The notes: generated from the letters alone by a model not told the origin. A stretch of 64,000 nt of DNA from Rothia endophytica (GCF_928381505.1 NZ_CAKMSJ010000005.1:1-64000); one strand, 5' to 3'; counted from the first letter of the stretch, positions 20,764 to 30,931 are shown. Numbers and translations: made by a program.

Positions 20764-21953
20764 TTAGGTGCTGGGGCTCCAGTTCAGTGCCACGGTGGTG
20801 TCCTTGAGAGGGGAGAGGTAATCGGTGACAGTGTCGGCGCAGGCGATGGTAGGGGAGGGCCCAGCGGACGTTTGCTCGGTGAAGCTTACTCTCACGAGGG
20901 TACCGGTTGCGGTGAGCTTAATGGCAGCAGAGTAGCTACGGTGGGTGAAGGGCAAGAGTAGCCGGTAGCTGCCGTCCGCTTGCGACTGGGCCCTACCTCG
21001 CACACTAAAACGCAGCATGAAGGTTTGCAGGGGGCTGAATGAAGGTGGCGGGGGTGAAAACCCATTCCTGGTCTTCGTCGACGCGTGATACCGAAAAGTT
21101 CCGGTCAGCGCAGGTAAGCTCCCGCCCCTGGGGTAAGGCAAAGAGTAAGGCGGAGCAACCTGATTCGAGACTGAGCAGGGTGTAGGTGGCCTTGAGGGTA
21201 AAGGCCGCCGGATCTGCCGGATCAAGCTGAACATCCAGGTAGCAGCTTGAGGTGAGGGCCTGGGGGTTGCTGCGCAGGAAATGAACGGTTTCTGAGTCGT
21301 CGAAGCCCTGGAAGGCCGCCTTGTGTAGGGCCTTGTGGGTGTGCTCGTCGAAGCCGAAGGTTTCGCTGAACAGGTCGATGGTTTCGCTGCTGATGTGTTC
21401 ACCGGTGATGGCGCGACGTACCCGGTCTTTGTGCTTGTGGGGCGGGAAGCTCAACAACTTCCAGTAGGCTTTCGACTTTCATGGTGTGGGACCAAATTTT
21501 TTGGACGATGGCCCTAGGGGGCGCATCGAAGGTGAGAGTCAGCGAAACGTTGAACCGTGCCGGGGTGAAGGGCCCCAAGGAAGCGTAGGTGCGGTCATCT
21601 GGTTCTAGCAACATGCGGTCGATATTGAGGTCGATGCGGTAGCGAATCCGGTGAACCTGGACGTAACGGATTGGAACAGGCGCTTTGATGGCTAGCTGCC
21701 ACATGGTGTTTTCGGGGTGGTGGATGTGGGCGCGTTCGTGCTCGTTCATGGAGATAAGCTCACCGCCCTCGATGAGGGTGACGGTAGAGTCAGTGGCCTC
21801 AAATCGGGGAGAGGTGAGGGTGAGCTCATCAATGTCTTTGATGGTGGCAGGGTCAATGTCTTGGTCGAGATAGTCCGAGAGCTCGTAGGCGATAAAAGTG
21901 GCTACGGCTCGTTGATTGATGGAGTTACCCCGGCGTCGTTGCACGTGCCGCAT
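20764..21953 (-). pseudogene. Protein of unknown function, split by two frameshifts
   Basis: Three consecutive minus-strand frames (21953 to about 21440, 21457 to about 21030, then about 21040 to 20764) join into one plausible product of about 390 residues: each continues at similar composition where the previous loses coherence. The shifts lie near GGGGCGGGAAG (about 21439) and near GCAGGGGGC/GGCGGGGGTG (21025-21055), G-rich tracts prone to slippage or sequencing error. The first part has alternating beta-rich sequence (RYVQVHRIRYRIDLNIDRML, then a second similar beta pattern), and nothing matches a family I recognise; no signal peptide or TM segment is visible. Either a recent pseudogene or two base-call errors. 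Confidence 0.5.
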
Positions 21954-22057
21954 CCACTTTTCCCGGTAAGGGGGCTTGTTCAGCAGAGAGAGCAGGATTT
22001 AGTGGGGGACGTGTGGGGTCAGGTCAACCGGGTCAAGGGACGGTGGCATAGGTAGGG

Positions 22058-24241
22058 TTACTCTGCGATGGTGCTGGCGCCCAGGTGGGTGAGCAGGAAG
22101 GCGTAGTCCCAGGCAATTTCACGCCAGGCGGTGAAACGGCCTGAACCGCCGCCGTGGCCGCCGTCCATCTCTATTTTGAGCAGGGGAGTGGGAGAGGCCG
22201 GGTCGATGGTTTCGCGCAGGGCTGCTACCCATTTGGCAGGCTCCACGTAGAAGACACGGGTGTCGTTGAGGGAAGTCACCGCGGCGATGGCCGGGTATGT
22301 GACCGGGCGGATGTTCTCGTAGGGGGTGTAGGACTTCATGTAGTCGTAGACCTCCTTGTCGGTGATGGGGTTGCCCCATTCTTCCCATTCCAGGGCTGAG
22401 AGCGGTAGGTTGGGGTCGAGAATTGTGGTCAGGGCATCAACGAAGGGTACCTGGGCCAGACAGGCTGCGTACTTTTCGGGGGCCATGTTGACGACGGCGC
22501 CCATGAGCAGGCCGCCGGCTGATCCACCCATGATACCGATACGAGCAGCGTCCACCCAGGCCTGGGAGGCGAGGAAGTCGGTGGCGTCAATAAAGTCGGT
22601 GAAGGTGTTTTTCTTGGCCAGCTTCTTGCCCTCGGCGTACCAGGCGCGGCCCATTTCACCGCCGCCGCGGATGTGGGCAACGACGAAGATGACGCCGCGG
22701 TCCAGCACGCTCAGACGGGCTGTGGAGAAGTAGGGGTCCATGGAGGACTCATAGGAGCCGTAGCCGTACTGGATGACGGGGTTTTCCTGCGACTTATCCA
22801 GGTCAGCGCGGTGCATGACGGAGAGCGGAATCATGGCTCCGTCGGCTGCCGGGGCCCACATACGGTAGGCAGTGTAGTTCTCAGGTTCGTAGCCGATGAC
22901 GGGAGTGCGGCGGCGTAGCACCAGGTCGTCGGTATCGGGGAAGTAGTCGTAGACGCTGCTGGGGGTCAGGTAGGAGGTGTAGTTCAGGCGAATGACCGGG
23001 GACATGATGTTCACGCCCGAGAAAGCCGAGGTGTAGAGCTCTTCGGTAAAGCCGCCGGGCTCATAGAGGTCAAGGCCCTGGGGGTGGGCTGCGGCAACCT
23101 GCTCCGCAAGAGCGGTACGCGGGGCAACAAATACCTTGACGGTGGTGTTCTCCCGGGCCATGAGCACCAGGTGGTTGCGGGAGAACTTGAAGCCCTCGAG
23201 ACGGACGTCCGAGCGGTGGGGAACAAGGGGAATCCAACTGGCCTTGAAGTCGGCAAAAGGTAGGTACTCCTCCCGCAGGGGAGCCAGCACGATTTCGCCG
23301 TTGGGGGCCTCATAGTTATGGCTGATGACCAGATAGCCGGTGCCTTCCACGTCGATGATATCGGTGGAGTACTCGATACCGGCGTCCCGCTTCATAATGA
23401 GGGTGGGCTCTAGCTGGCCCAGCTCGTGGATATTGATAATGCGTGTCTCTGAGTACTCAGAGTTGGATGAGGTAATGACCACGTGGGTACGGGAGGACGA
23501 CATGCCGGCACCCAACCAGAGGCCGTTATCGTCTTCGCGGTAGAGGCCAAAATCTTCAGAGGCGCTGGTGCCAATGGCGTGGGCACGCACTTCGTAGGGG
23601 CGCCAGGACTCATCGGCTACCGAGTAAATCAGGTGCTTGGCTCCAGAGGCAAAGAAGGCCCCTGCAAAGACATCCTCAATTTTCTCTTCCAGAATCTCAC
23701 CGGTATCGAGGTTCTTGAAGTACTGGGTGTAGCGCTCATCGCCTGAATCGTCCACACCGAAGGTCAGTAGGGAACCGTCGCGGGTCACCTGGAAGGAACC
23801 CAGCGAAAAGAAGGTCATATCGCGGGCGAACTCGTTACAGTCCAGCACCACCTGCTCGCCGTCGAGCGGTTCCCCGGGGCGGACGACCGGCGGCTGGTAG
23901 CGCTCTTCAACGCTGCCCTCGGTCAGGGCAGGGACGCGGCACATGACCGGGTACTGCTCACCGGCAACCGTGCGGTTAAAGTACCACCAGGCCCCGCGGC
24001 GCGAGGGCACCGACATATCGGTCAGCTGGGTGCGCCCCTTAATCTCTTCAAAAACAGCATCGCGAAGGGGCTGCTGATCTTCTGTGACCGCCTCGGTAAA
24101 GGCGTTCTCAGCGCGTAGATGCTCTAGTACCTCGGTGCTTTCCTTATCGCGCAACCACTCATAGTGATCAACAAAAGTATCACCGTGATGGGTGCGCTTA
24201 AGGGGCACGCGCTTGGCAAGAGGAGGAGTCAGAGACATCAT
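22058..24241 (-). CDS. Oligopeptidase B-like S9 serine peptidase
   Basis: 727 residues. N-terminal seven-bladed beta-propeller (about 70-430) and C-terminal alpha/beta-hydrolase domain. The nucleophile motif is GGSAGGLLMG near residue 560, catalytic Asp lies in NDTRVFYVEP near 640, and His in GGHGGGSGR near 700. RGGGEMGRAWY is characteristic of oligopeptidase B (PtrB), which cuts short peptides after Arg/Lys in the cytoplasm; no signal peptide is present. Single gene with ATG at 24239-24241. The ISAAVTSLNDTR block argues for S9A rather than a dipeptidyl peptidase. Confidence 0.93.
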   Translation of the reverse strand: MMSLTPPLAKRVPLKRTHHGDTFVDHYEWLRDKESTEVLEHLRAENAFTEAVTEDQQPLRDAVFEEIKGRTQLTDMSVPSRRGAWWYFNRTVAGEQYPVMCRVPALTEGSVEERYQPPVVRPGEPLDGEQVVLDCNEFARDMTFFSLGSFQVTRDGSLLTFGVDDSGDERYTQYFKNLDTGEILEEKIEDVFAGAFFASGAKHLIYSVADESWRPYEVRAHAIGTSASEDFGLYREDDNGLWLGAGMSSSRTHVVITSSNSEYSETRIINIHELGQLEPTLIMKRDAGIEYSTDIIDVEGTGYLVISHNYEAPNGEIVLAPLREEYLPFADFKASWIPLVPHRSDVRLEGFKFSRNHLVLMARENTTVKVFVAPRTALAEQVAAAHPQGLDLYEPGGFTEELYTSAFSGVNIMSPVIRLNYTSYLTPSSVYDYFPDTDDLVLRRRTPVIGYEPENYTAYRMWAPAADGAMIPLSVMHRADLDKSQENPVIQYGYGSYESSMDPYFSTARLSVLDRGVIFVVAHIRGGGEMGRAWYAEGKKLAKKNTFTDFIDATDFLASQAWVDAARIGIMGGSAGGLLMGAVVNMAPEKYAACLAQVPFVDALTTILDPNLPLSALEWEEWGNPITDKEVYDYMKSYTPYENIRPVTYPAIAAVTSLNDTRVFYVEPAKWVAALRETIDPASPTPLLKIEMDGGHGGGSGRFTAWREIAWDYAFLLTHLGASTIAE

Positions 24242-24377
24242 CAGCCCTTTCGTAAAAACTCGCTTCCCACCATTCTAAATGACGCTCACAGAACGTAACG
24301 TACGCAATACAAGGACACATGCTGAAACTTTAGGGCTCTTTCTTGACGGTCCCCGGGTGAGCCAGCAAGACTAGAGA

Positions 24378-24512
24378 CAGGTCAAGAGAACCAGCGCTAA
24401 GCCCCAGCTAGCTGGTCGGCAACCCTCCACTCGCGGTGGGGTGCCCTGGGTGATGACCGGGCGTACCCACCGAGAACCAGGTACGCAAGCGCGGGACCGA
24501 TGTGCCTCTATC
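24378..24512 (+). promoter_or_regulatory. SAM-IV type riboswitch upstream of metY
   Basis: The leader contains the SAM-IV signature in order: GGTCAAGAG, CCAGC...AAGCCCC, GCTGGTCGGCAACCCTCC, GCGGTGGGGTGCCC, GGGTGATGACC, with a downstream pseudoknot/stem region up to about 24512. The class binds S-adenosylmethionine and lowers expression of methionine genes in actinobacteria. It starts about 30 nt after a TTGACG that could be the -35 box (24344-24349) and ends about 105 nt before the metY start, so one riboswitch likely controls metY-metX. Confidence 0.9.
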
Positions 24513-24618
24513 TTCTGCGAGGGCATCAGATTCTTTTCCTCCTTACCCGGGCGGAAGATACGGCATGCGGCCCGTTTCAACTGAACACTGAAACAACGAC
24601 CTCCCTAGGAGTAGCCGC

Positions 24619-25965
24619 ATGACCACCGAGAACACCGTTCCCACCCCCTCCAATCCCACCGGCTGGAAGTTCGAAACCCAGCAGATTCACGCCGGCCAGG
24701 AACCCGACGCGGCAACCGGCGCCCGCGCCCTACCCATCTACCAGACCACGTCCTTTGTCTTCAAGGACTCCGCCCAGGCAGCAGGTCGCTTCGCCCTCTC
24801 AGAGCTGGGCCCCATCTACTCCCGTATCAACAACCCCACCCAGGAAGCCGTTGAAAACCGTATCGCTGCTCTCGAAGGTGGCGTCGGGGCCCTGTTGCTC
24901 GCCAGCGGCCAGGCAGCCTCAACCTTCGCAATCCTGAACATCGCAGGAGCCGGTGACCACGTCGTTGCCTCCCCTTCCCTCTACGGCGGCAGCTTCAACC
25001 TGCTCAAGTACACCCTCAAGAACCTCGGCATCGAAACCACCTTCGTCGATAATCCCGCCGACCCCGAGTCCTGGCGCGCAGCAGCCCGCGAGAACACCAA
25101 GGCCTTCTACGCAGAAACCCTGCCCAACCCGCGCGGTGACGTACTCGACATCGAAGCTATCTCGGGCGTAGCCCACGAGGTCGGTGTGCCCCTGATCGTC
25201 GACAACACCGTCGCCACCCCCTACCTGCTCAACCCCATCAAGCACGGCGCTGACGTGGTCATCCACTCAGCCACTAAATACCTGGGCGGCCACGGCACCT
25301 CGGTTGGCGGTGTCATCGTCGACTCCGGTAACTTCGACTACGGCGCCTACCCCGACAAGTACCCCCTCTTCAACCAGCCCGACGAAAGCTACCACGGCCT
25401 GGTCTACGCCCGCGACCTCGGCGCGGACGGTGTCTTCGGAGTCAACCTCTCCTACATTCTCAAAGCCCGCGTCTCCCTGCTACGCGACCTCGGCTCATCC
25501 ATCTCACCGACCAACGCCTTCAACATCGCCATCGGCTTAGAAACCCTCTCCCTGCGGGTAGAACGCCACGTAGAGAACGCCCTCAAAGTCGCCCAGTTCC
25601 TCAAAGACCACCCCCAGGTCGAATCGGTCACCTACTCCGGTCTGCCCGATTCCCCCTACTACGAACTGGCCCAAAAGTACCTGCCCAAGGGGGCTGGCGC
25701 CGTCCTCGGCTTCACCCTCAAGGACGCCGATGCCGAAACCGCCCAGAAATTCGTGGACTCCCTCTCCCTCCACTCCCTGCTGGTCAACATCGGTGATGTA
25801 CGCTCCCTGGCCGTGCACCCGGCGTCCACCACCCACAGCCAGTCCACCACCGAAGAGCTTGAAGCCATCGGCATCAACCCCGCCTTCATCCGCCTCTCGG
25901 TAGGTATCGAACACATCGACGACATCCTCGCCGACCTCGAACTCGGCTTCACCGCCATCCGCTAA
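24619..25965 (+). CDS. metY: O-acetylhomoserine aminocarboxypropyltransferase (sulfhydrylase)
   Basis: 448 residues, Cys/Met-metabolism PLP enzyme of the long MetY class. N-terminal TQQIHAGQEPD, then IYQTTSFVF, SRINNPTQEAVENRIA, the PLP-Lys in HSATKYLGGHG at about residue 218, and the C-terminal HPASTTHSQ motif. It makes homocysteine from O-acetylhomoserine and sulfide, so it consumes the product of metX directly downstream. Directly controlled by the SAM-IV riboswitch. CCTAGGAGTAGCC before the ATG is a clear ribosome site. Locally very C-rich third positions suggest high expression. Confidence 0.96.
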   Translation: MTTENTVPTPSNPTGWKFETQQIHAGQEPDAATGARALPIYQTTSFVFKDSAQAAGRFALSELGPIYSRINNPTQEAVENRIAALEGGVGALLLASGQAASTFAILNIAGAGDHVVASPSLYGGSFNLLKYTLKNLGIETTFVDNPADPESWRAAARENTKAFYAETLPNPRGDVLDIEAISGVAHEVGVPLIVDNTVATPYLLNPIKHGADVVIHSATKYLGGHGTSVGGVIVDSGNFDYGAYPDKYPLFNQPDESYHGLVYARDLGADGVFGVNLSYILKARVSLLRDLGSSISPTNAFNIAIGLETLSLRVERHVENALKVAQFLKDHPQVESVTYSGLPDSPYYELAQKYLPKGAGAVLGFTLKDADAETAQKFVDSLSLHSLLVNIGDVRSLAVHPASTTHSQSTTEELEAIGINPAFIRLSVGIEHIDDILADLELGFTAIR

Positions 25966-25979
25966 GGAAAGGTAGCTCA

Positions 25980-27206
25980 ATGACGACCGCCCGCCCCGCT
26001 GATACCACCCCCACCCGTACCGACGGCGTCCTCACCTACGCCAAAGTCGGCGATCTGACCCTTGAATCGGGGGCAGTGCTGCCCGACGTCACCATCGGCT
26101 ACGAAACCTGGGGAACCCTCAACGAGGCGGGCGACAACGCCATTTTGATCCTGCACGCCCTGACCGGCGACACCCACGTCTCGGCAGGCCGGGCAGGAGC
26201 GGACGCCAGCGAGCAAGACCGCGAGGCCGCCGAAGCTGCAGGTTGGTGGCCCACCGCTGTCGGCCCCGGCCGCGTCATCGACACCGACAAATACTTCGTC
26301 ATCTCACCCAACATGCTTGGCGGCTGCTACGGATCGACCGGGCCAGCTTCCCCCGCCCTGGCCAGTATCGACCCCGAACAAAAGCCCTGGGGCTCCCGCT
26401 TCCCCCTGGTTACTATCCGCGACGGCGTCCACGCCGAAAAGCGTCTGCTTGACCAGCTCGGCGTTACCTCTCTACACCACGTCATCGGTGGCTCCCTGGG
26501 AGGCGCCCGTGCCGCAGAATGGGCCGTCACCTACCCCGACCTCGTCCGCTCCTGCGCCGTCATCGCCTCCGGCCCCGCTGCCACCGCCGAACAGATCGCT
26601 TGGGGCCACATGCAAAACCTGGCCATCCGGCAGGATCCAGCCTTCGCAGGCGGCGACTACTACCCCGGCCCCGGTCCTGAAAACGGCCTCGCCCTGGCCC
26701 GCCGCATCGCCCACACCACCTACCGCTCCGCCGCCGAACTCCACTTCCGCTTCGGCCGCGACGCCCAAGACGGCCACGACGTTCTGCATCCCGTCCCCGC
26801 AGACCGCGGCCGCTACCAGGTCGAAAACTACCTGGACCACCACGGGGCAAAACTCACCGCCCGCTTCGACGCCAATTCCTACCTCGCCATCAACGAAGCC
26901 CTACTCTCCCACGACCTCGGGCGCGACCGCGGCGGTCTCGAAAAAGCCCTCGCCCGTACCACCTGCAACTGGACCATCGCCTACGTCGACTCCGACCGCC
27001 TCTTCTTCCCCTCCGACTCCCAAATCCTCGCAGCAGCCCTACCCCGCCCCATAGAACCCGCCGTGATCCACTCACCCTGCGGCCACGACGGCTTCCTCAT
27101 CGAACACGAACAGCTCGAACGTATACTTGCCACCAGCATCGAAACCCAGGACGCCGCCGACGAAGCAAAACCGCAAGGACGCAAGCACCTGTGGGCGGTG
27201 GCCTAA
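25980..27206 (+). CDS. metX: Homoserine O-acetyltransferase
   Basis: 408 residues, alpha/beta-hydrolase-fold MetX. Substrate loop NMLGGCYGSTGP (about 113-124), nucleophile Ser in GGSLGGARAAEW (about 172), catalytic Asp in YVDSDRLFFP (about 340) and His in CGHDGFL (about 371). It acetylates homoserine for MetY. It follows metY by 14 bp with AAGGAAAGG as ribosome site. The acyl-donor choice (acetyl) is assigned from pairing with metY and actinobacterial convention. Confidence 0.95.
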   Translation: MTTARPADTTPTRTDGVLTYAKVGDLTLESGAVLPDVTIGYETWGTLNEAGDNAILILHALTGDTHVSAGRAGADASEQDREAAEAAGWWPTAVGPGRVIDTDKYFVISPNMLGGCYGSTGPASPALASIDPEQKPWGSRFPLVTIRDGVHAEKRLLDQLGVTSLHHVIGGSLGGARAAEWAVTYPDLVRSCAVIASGPAATAEQIAWGHMQNLAIRQDPAFAGGDYYPGPGPENGLALARRIAHTTYRSAAELHFRFGRDAQDGHDVLHPVPADRGRYQVENYLDHHGAKLTARFDANSYLAINEALLSHDLGRDRGGLEKALARTTCNWTIAYVDSDRLFFPSDSQILAAALPRPIEPAVIHSPCGHDGFLIEHEQLERILATSIETQDAADEAKPQGRKHLWAVA

Positions 27207-27237
27207 AGCTGGCTCTGCCGATGGTAAGTTGGGGGTT

Positions 27238-27924
27238 ATGAACCAGTACCTTGTTGAATATTCCAAGGCAGAACCCTTCCGCCGGGGCACCCACCTGGTC
27301 GTCCTCCTGCACGGCTACGGCTCCCACGAGCGTGACCTGCTTGGGCTTACCCCCTACCTGCCCAGCGAGAAGGTGACCTACGCGTCCGTCCGCGCGCCAC
27401 AGCCCGTTGGCTACCAGCTACCGGCAGACGCAGGCTCCGCCTACGTCCAAGGCTCCGCCATTGGTTATCAGTGGTGGCCCCTCAACCAGCAGCTTGAAAC
27501 CGTAGGCTTCACCGCAATCGAACTAGCCGTGGACTACCTGCTGGACTGGTTAGAACCCCTCGCCGCTGATTACAAGAGCGTCACCCTGTTGGGCTTCTCG
27601 CAGGGCATGGCTGTGGCTACATCTGTAGCTCGCCGCCGTCCCGAGCTTATTACCGCCGTGGTGGGGCTTTCTGGCTACGCAGTAGACGGCGGGTCTGATT
27701 ACTTTAGGGACGCCGAGTTCACAGGGAATCAGAAACTACAGCTTTTCTGGGGTAGGGGAGACTCCGACCCCATTATCACCGCAGAGAAAATTGAATTTAC
27801 CCAGCAGTGGGTGGGGGAGTACGCCCAGGTTGAGCAAGAGCTTTACCCCGGCTTAGCCCACGGCATCGCTGCCCAGGAGCTGGCTCATATTTCTGCTTAC
27901 CTGAGTGAAAAGGTGCTGGGCTAG
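27238..27924 (+). CDS. Alpha/beta-hydrolase, carboxylesterase/phospholipase type
   Basis: 228 residues from the ATG at 27238 (TTGGGGG 5 nt upstream); the longer open frame overlaps metX in another frame. Motifs: LLHGYGSHERDLLGL oxyanion region at about 24-38, nucleophile GFSQGMA near 122, catalytic Asp in RGDSDPI near 175 and His in GLAHGI near 207. This is the short-chain esterase/YpfH family. Only 31 bp behind metX, so it may share its transcript; substrate unknown. Its TAG stop overlaps the stop of the convergent S4-domain gene. Confidence 0.85.
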   Translation: MNQYLVEYSKAEPFRRGTHLVVLLHGYGSHERDLLGLTPYLPSEKVTYASVRAPQPVGYQLPADAGSAYVQGSAIGYQWWPLNQQLETVGFTAIELAVDYLLDWLEPLAADYKSVTLLGFSQGMAVATSVARRRPELITAVVGLSGYAVDGGSDYFRDAEFTGNQKLQLFWGRGDSDPIITAEKIEFTQQWVGEYAQVEQELYPGLAHGIAAQELAHISAYLSEKVLG

Positions 27925-28142
27925 TCCCTCTCCACCTGTACCGCCATGCCGTTGAGCTCTACAAGGTCGCCGGGGTGGAGCTGTTTGCCGCGCTGCTCGC
28001 AGATTTCATCGTTGACCTTAACCAGGCCATCCTGAATTACATCGCGGGCATGGGTGCCATTTTCTACCAGGTTAGCCAGTTTCAAGAACTGACCTAGACG
28101 GATCATCTCGTCACGAATAAAAACAGGTTCAATGTTGCTCAT
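27921..28142 (-). CDS. Small S4-domain RNA-binding protein (YaaA/RlbA-like)
   Basis: 73 residues from the ATG at 28140-28142. Nearly the whole protein is one S4 domain: IRLGQFLKLANLV followed by GLVKVNDEICEQRGKQLHPGDLV. Such stand-alone S4 proteins are thought to bind rRNA or tRNA. Convergent with the esterase gene; both stops share the 4-bp CTAG at 27921-27924. Divergent from glyS, with 138 bp between starts. Confidence 0.88.
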   Translation of the reverse strand: MSNIEPVFIRDEMIRLGQFLKLANLVENGTHARDVIQDGLVKVNDEICEQRGKQLHPGDLVELNGMAVQVERD

Positions 28143-28280
28143 ACCCCATACTCTACCGCCCCATATGCCCCGGTGCGTGCGGTAGGCTGGTAGGTGCACG
28201 CCCACACAGATGAGCGTGCATTTTTTGCAAATCCAAGCACGCCACAACCGGTGGCGCAGGCTCATAGGAGTACCCAACAC

Positions 28281-29663
28281 ATGGCAGCGAAGTCCACGCT
28301 CGATAACGTCATCTCACTCGCGAAGCGCCGCGGGTTCGTCTTCCAGGCAGGTGAAATCTACGGTGGTTCCCGCTCAGCCTGGGACTACGGCCCTCTGGGC
28401 GCAGAGCTCAAAGAGAACATCCGTCAGCAGTGGTGGCAGACCTTTGTTCGCGGACGCGAAGATATGGTGGGTCTGGATTCCTCCATCATCCTGCCCAAGG
28501 CAGTGTGGGAGGCCTCCGGCCACGTCGCAACCTTCACCGACCCCCTGGTGGAGTGTCTTTCTTGCCACTCCCGCCACCGTCAGGACCACCTGATTGAAGC
28601 CTTTGAAACCAAGAAGGGCCGCGCGCCCGAAAACGGCATGGACGACATCGTCTGCCCCAAGTGCGGTAACAAGGGTCAGTGGACCGAACCCCAGAACTTC
28701 TCTGGTCTCATGAAGACCTTCCTGGGCCCCGTTGATAATGAAGAGGGCCTGCACTTTATGCGCCCCGAGACTGCTCAGGGTATCTTCGTGAACTTCAACA
28801 ACGTGGTCACTGCCTCTCGCAAGCGTCCGCCCTTCGGCATTGGCCAGATCGGTAAGGCTTTCCGTAACGAAATTACCCCCGGTAACTTCATCTTCCGTAC
28901 CCGCGAGTTCGAGCAGATGGAAATCGAGTACTTTGTGCACCCCGACGACGCACCCAAGTACTACGACCAGTGGATCGAAGACTGCTGGAACTGGTTCATT
29001 GACCTGGGTATCAACCCCGATAACATGCGCAAGTTCGACGTCCCCGAAGACGACCGTGCCCACTACTCAGCTGGCACTATGGATCTCGAATACCGTTTCG
29101 GTTTCCAGGGTAGCGAATGGGGCGAGCTCATGGGCGTCGCCAACCGCACCAACTACGACCTGGGGGTGCACAACGAGCACTCCAACGCCAAGCTCGAATA
29201 CTTTGACCAGGGCACCGGCGAACGTTACGTCCCCTATGTCATCGAGCCTTCCTTCGGTCTGACCCGCGCCATGATGGCCTTCCTGGTCGATGCTTATGTC
29301 GAAGATGAAGCGCCCAACACCAAGGGCGGCGTGGATAAGCGCACCGTACTGAAGCTGGACCCCCGCCTGGCTCCCGTCAAGGCTGCTGTTCTGCCCCTGT
29401 CCAAGAAGGAAGACCTGGTTCCCTCAGCCAAGAAGCTGGCAGACGAACTGCGCCGCAACTGGAACATCGACTACGATGACGCCGGTGCAATCGGCCGCCG
29501 CTATCGCCGCCAGGACGAAATCGGCACCCCCTTCTGTATCACCGTGGACTTTGACACCCTGGAAGACCAGGCTGTGACCATCCGCGAGCGCGACACCATG
29601 ACCCAGGAGCGTGTAGCCCTGGATCAGGTCACCGCCTACCTGGCAGCTAAGCTAGCTGGCTAA
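28281..29663 (+). CDS. glyS: Glycyl-tRNA synthetase, homodimeric (class II) type
   Basis: 460 residues from the ATG at 28281 (ATAGGAGT 8 nt upstream); the longer frame from 28194 has no family character. [12 protein letters not shown] and [11 protein letters not shown] open the catalytic domain; motif 2 is [15 protein letters not shown] and motif 3 is [10 protein letters not shown], followed by a C-terminal anticodon-binding domain (about 360-455). A CxxC...CPKCGNKG zinc-like insertion lies near 90-135. It charges tRNA-Gly. Alpha2 type, usual in actinobacteria. Confidence 0.97.
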   Translation: MAAKSTLDNVISLAKRRGFVFQAGEIYGGSRSAWDYGPLGAELKENIRQQWWQTFVRGREDMVGLDSSIILPKAVWEASGHVATFTDPLVECLSCHSRHRQDHLIEAFETKKGRAPENGMDDIVCPKCGNKGQWTEPQNFSGLMKTFLGPVDNEEGLHFMRPETAQGIFVNFNNVVTASRKRPPFGIGQIGKAFRNEITPGNFIFRTREFEQMEIEYFVHPDDAPKYYDQWIEDCWNWFIDLGINPDNMRKFDVPEDDRAHYSAGTMDLEYRFGFQGSEWGELMGVANRTNYDLGVHNEHSNAKLEYFDQGTGERYVPYVIEPSFGLTRAMMAFLVDAYVEDEAPNTKGGVDKRTVLKLDPRLAPVKAAVLPLSKKEDLVPSAKKLADELRRNWNIDYDDAGAIGRRYRRQDEIGTPFCITVDFDTLEDQAVTIRERDTMTQERVALDQVTAYLAAKLAG

Positions 29664-29688
29664 GTAGGTAAACCTTTAGCTAACTCAC

Positions 29689-29788
29689 ATGGATGTGCTT
29701 GACGCCAGCTGACCCTCTTGCAGACTCGCGCGGGGCGCTCGCCTGTAATTCACGCCAGCCCCGACCAGCTGGCGTCAAGCACATCCAT
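29689..29788. repeat. Dispersed long-hairpin element, copy D
   Basis: Perfect 23-bp arms 29689-29711 and 29766-29788 surround exactly 54 nt. The loop begins ACCCTCTTGC and ends ATTCACGCCAGCCCCG as in copies A and C, but the stem (ATGGATGTGCTTGACGCC...) is unique. It lies between the convergent ends of glyS and the CDF transporter. Confidence 0.87.
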
Positions 29789-29859
29789 TGTTCGTTAGTT
29801 GGCAGGAGATAACTGGCGGACACAGCAGTGGTCTTACATCCCTGTGAATAGAGCTTCGT

Positions 29860-30807
29860 CTAAGGTAACTGGTCGTAGTGGCCCTCAGTTTGTAGAGATT
29901 CCGGCTCGATCTGGAAGGTTGAGTGCCTGATGCTGACTTCAAAGTGTTCAGCAACGCAGGTCTGTAACCGTTTGAGGGTCTCCACTGCGCAGCCGTCGGT
30001 GAAGCATTCGTCCTCCACCACCACGTGGGCGGTTAGTACCGGGAGGTCTGAGGAGATTTGGCTGGCATGCAAATCGTGCACAGCCACCACGTGGGGAAGA
30101 GTCTCTAGATGCCGGCGCACGTCCTCAACGTCCAGGCCCCGCGGTGCGGATTCCAGGAGCACGCTCACGGTTTCTTTCAGCAGCTTGAGGGTTCGGGGCA
30201 CAATCAGTAGACCAATAAGAATGGCGGCGAGGGCGTCAGCCTGCAACCAACCAGTCAGAGCGATTACTATTGCCCCCGCGATCACCGCAACCGATCCTAG
30301 AGCATCATTGAGCACCTCTAAGAAAGCTGCGCGCATGTTGAAGTTGCGACGGTCCCCGCCCAGCAGAATCAGCATCATCACCAAATTGACAGCCAGGCCA
30401 AGGGCGCCAAAAACTAACAGCTCTCTGGTGGCTAGGGCCTGGGGATTAAAATAGCGCTGCACTGCCTCAACCAGCACGAAAGCCCCGACACCCAGTAGCA
30501 TCGCTGCCTGAACCATCGCGGCCAGCACTTCAAGGCGCTTGAGCCCCCAGGTGCGCCGGGAGGACGGCGGGCGAGCAGCCAGATGAGCCACAATGAGGGC
30601 AACGGTGACCCCGATAGCGTCGGTGGCAACGTGAACGGTGTCAAAAAGTAAAGCAAGCGAGCCGGTAACCCAGGCACCCACCAACTGGATGATAAAAAGC
30701 GACCAGGCAATGAGAACAACCGCTAGTAGCCGCCGTCTGTTAACACCTGCAAAATGATCATGAGAATGCTCAGAGCCATGCTGGTGGGAATGTGAATGCG
30801 CTGCCAC
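29860..30807 (-). CDS. Cation diffusion facilitator (Zn/Co/Cd efflux) protein
   Basis: 315 residues from a GTG at 30805-30807 with GGGAGAAA just upstream; the remaining upstream open frame overlaps the next gene antisense and is rejected. His-rich N-terminus (AHSHSHQHGSEHSHDH), six TM segments (about 23-190) with metal-site residues in TM2 (FDTVHVATDA) and TM5 (LNDALGSVAV region), and a C-terminal cytoplasmic ferredoxin-like domain (HDLHASQISSD). Exports divalent metals in exchange for protons. CzcD/ZitB-like. No metal regulator is adjacent. Confidence 0.9.
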   Translation of the reverse strand: MAAHSHSHQHGSEHSHDHFAGVNRRRLLAVVLIAWSLFIIQLVGAWVTGSLALLFDTVHVATDAIGVTVALIVAHLAARPPSSRRTWGLKRLEVLAAMVQAAMLLGVGAFVLVEAVQRYFNPQALATRELLVFGALGLAVNLVMMLILLGGDRRNFNMRAAFLEVLNDALGSVAVIAGAIVIALTGWLQADALAAILIGLLIVPRTLKLLKETVSVLLESAPRGLDVEDVRRHLETLPHVVAVHDLHASQISSDLPVLTAHVVVEDECFTDGCAVETLKRLQTCVAEHFEVSIRHSTFQIEPESLQTEGHYDQLP

Positions 30808-30931
30808 ACTTTCTCCCTTTTTCTTGCGTCTAACCTTTAAAGAAAAACTACCCCGGTGAGACCGGGATAGCAAATGGTGAGCTGAGAGAAAGGGCGGTGG
30901 AAGCGTTTGCCCCAGGGGCCGCCCGAGCAGA

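Noticed and set aside
26317..27054. 245-codon Pro/Ser/Thr-rich frame inside metX
   Set aside because: Out-of-frame shadow of a GC-rich gene.
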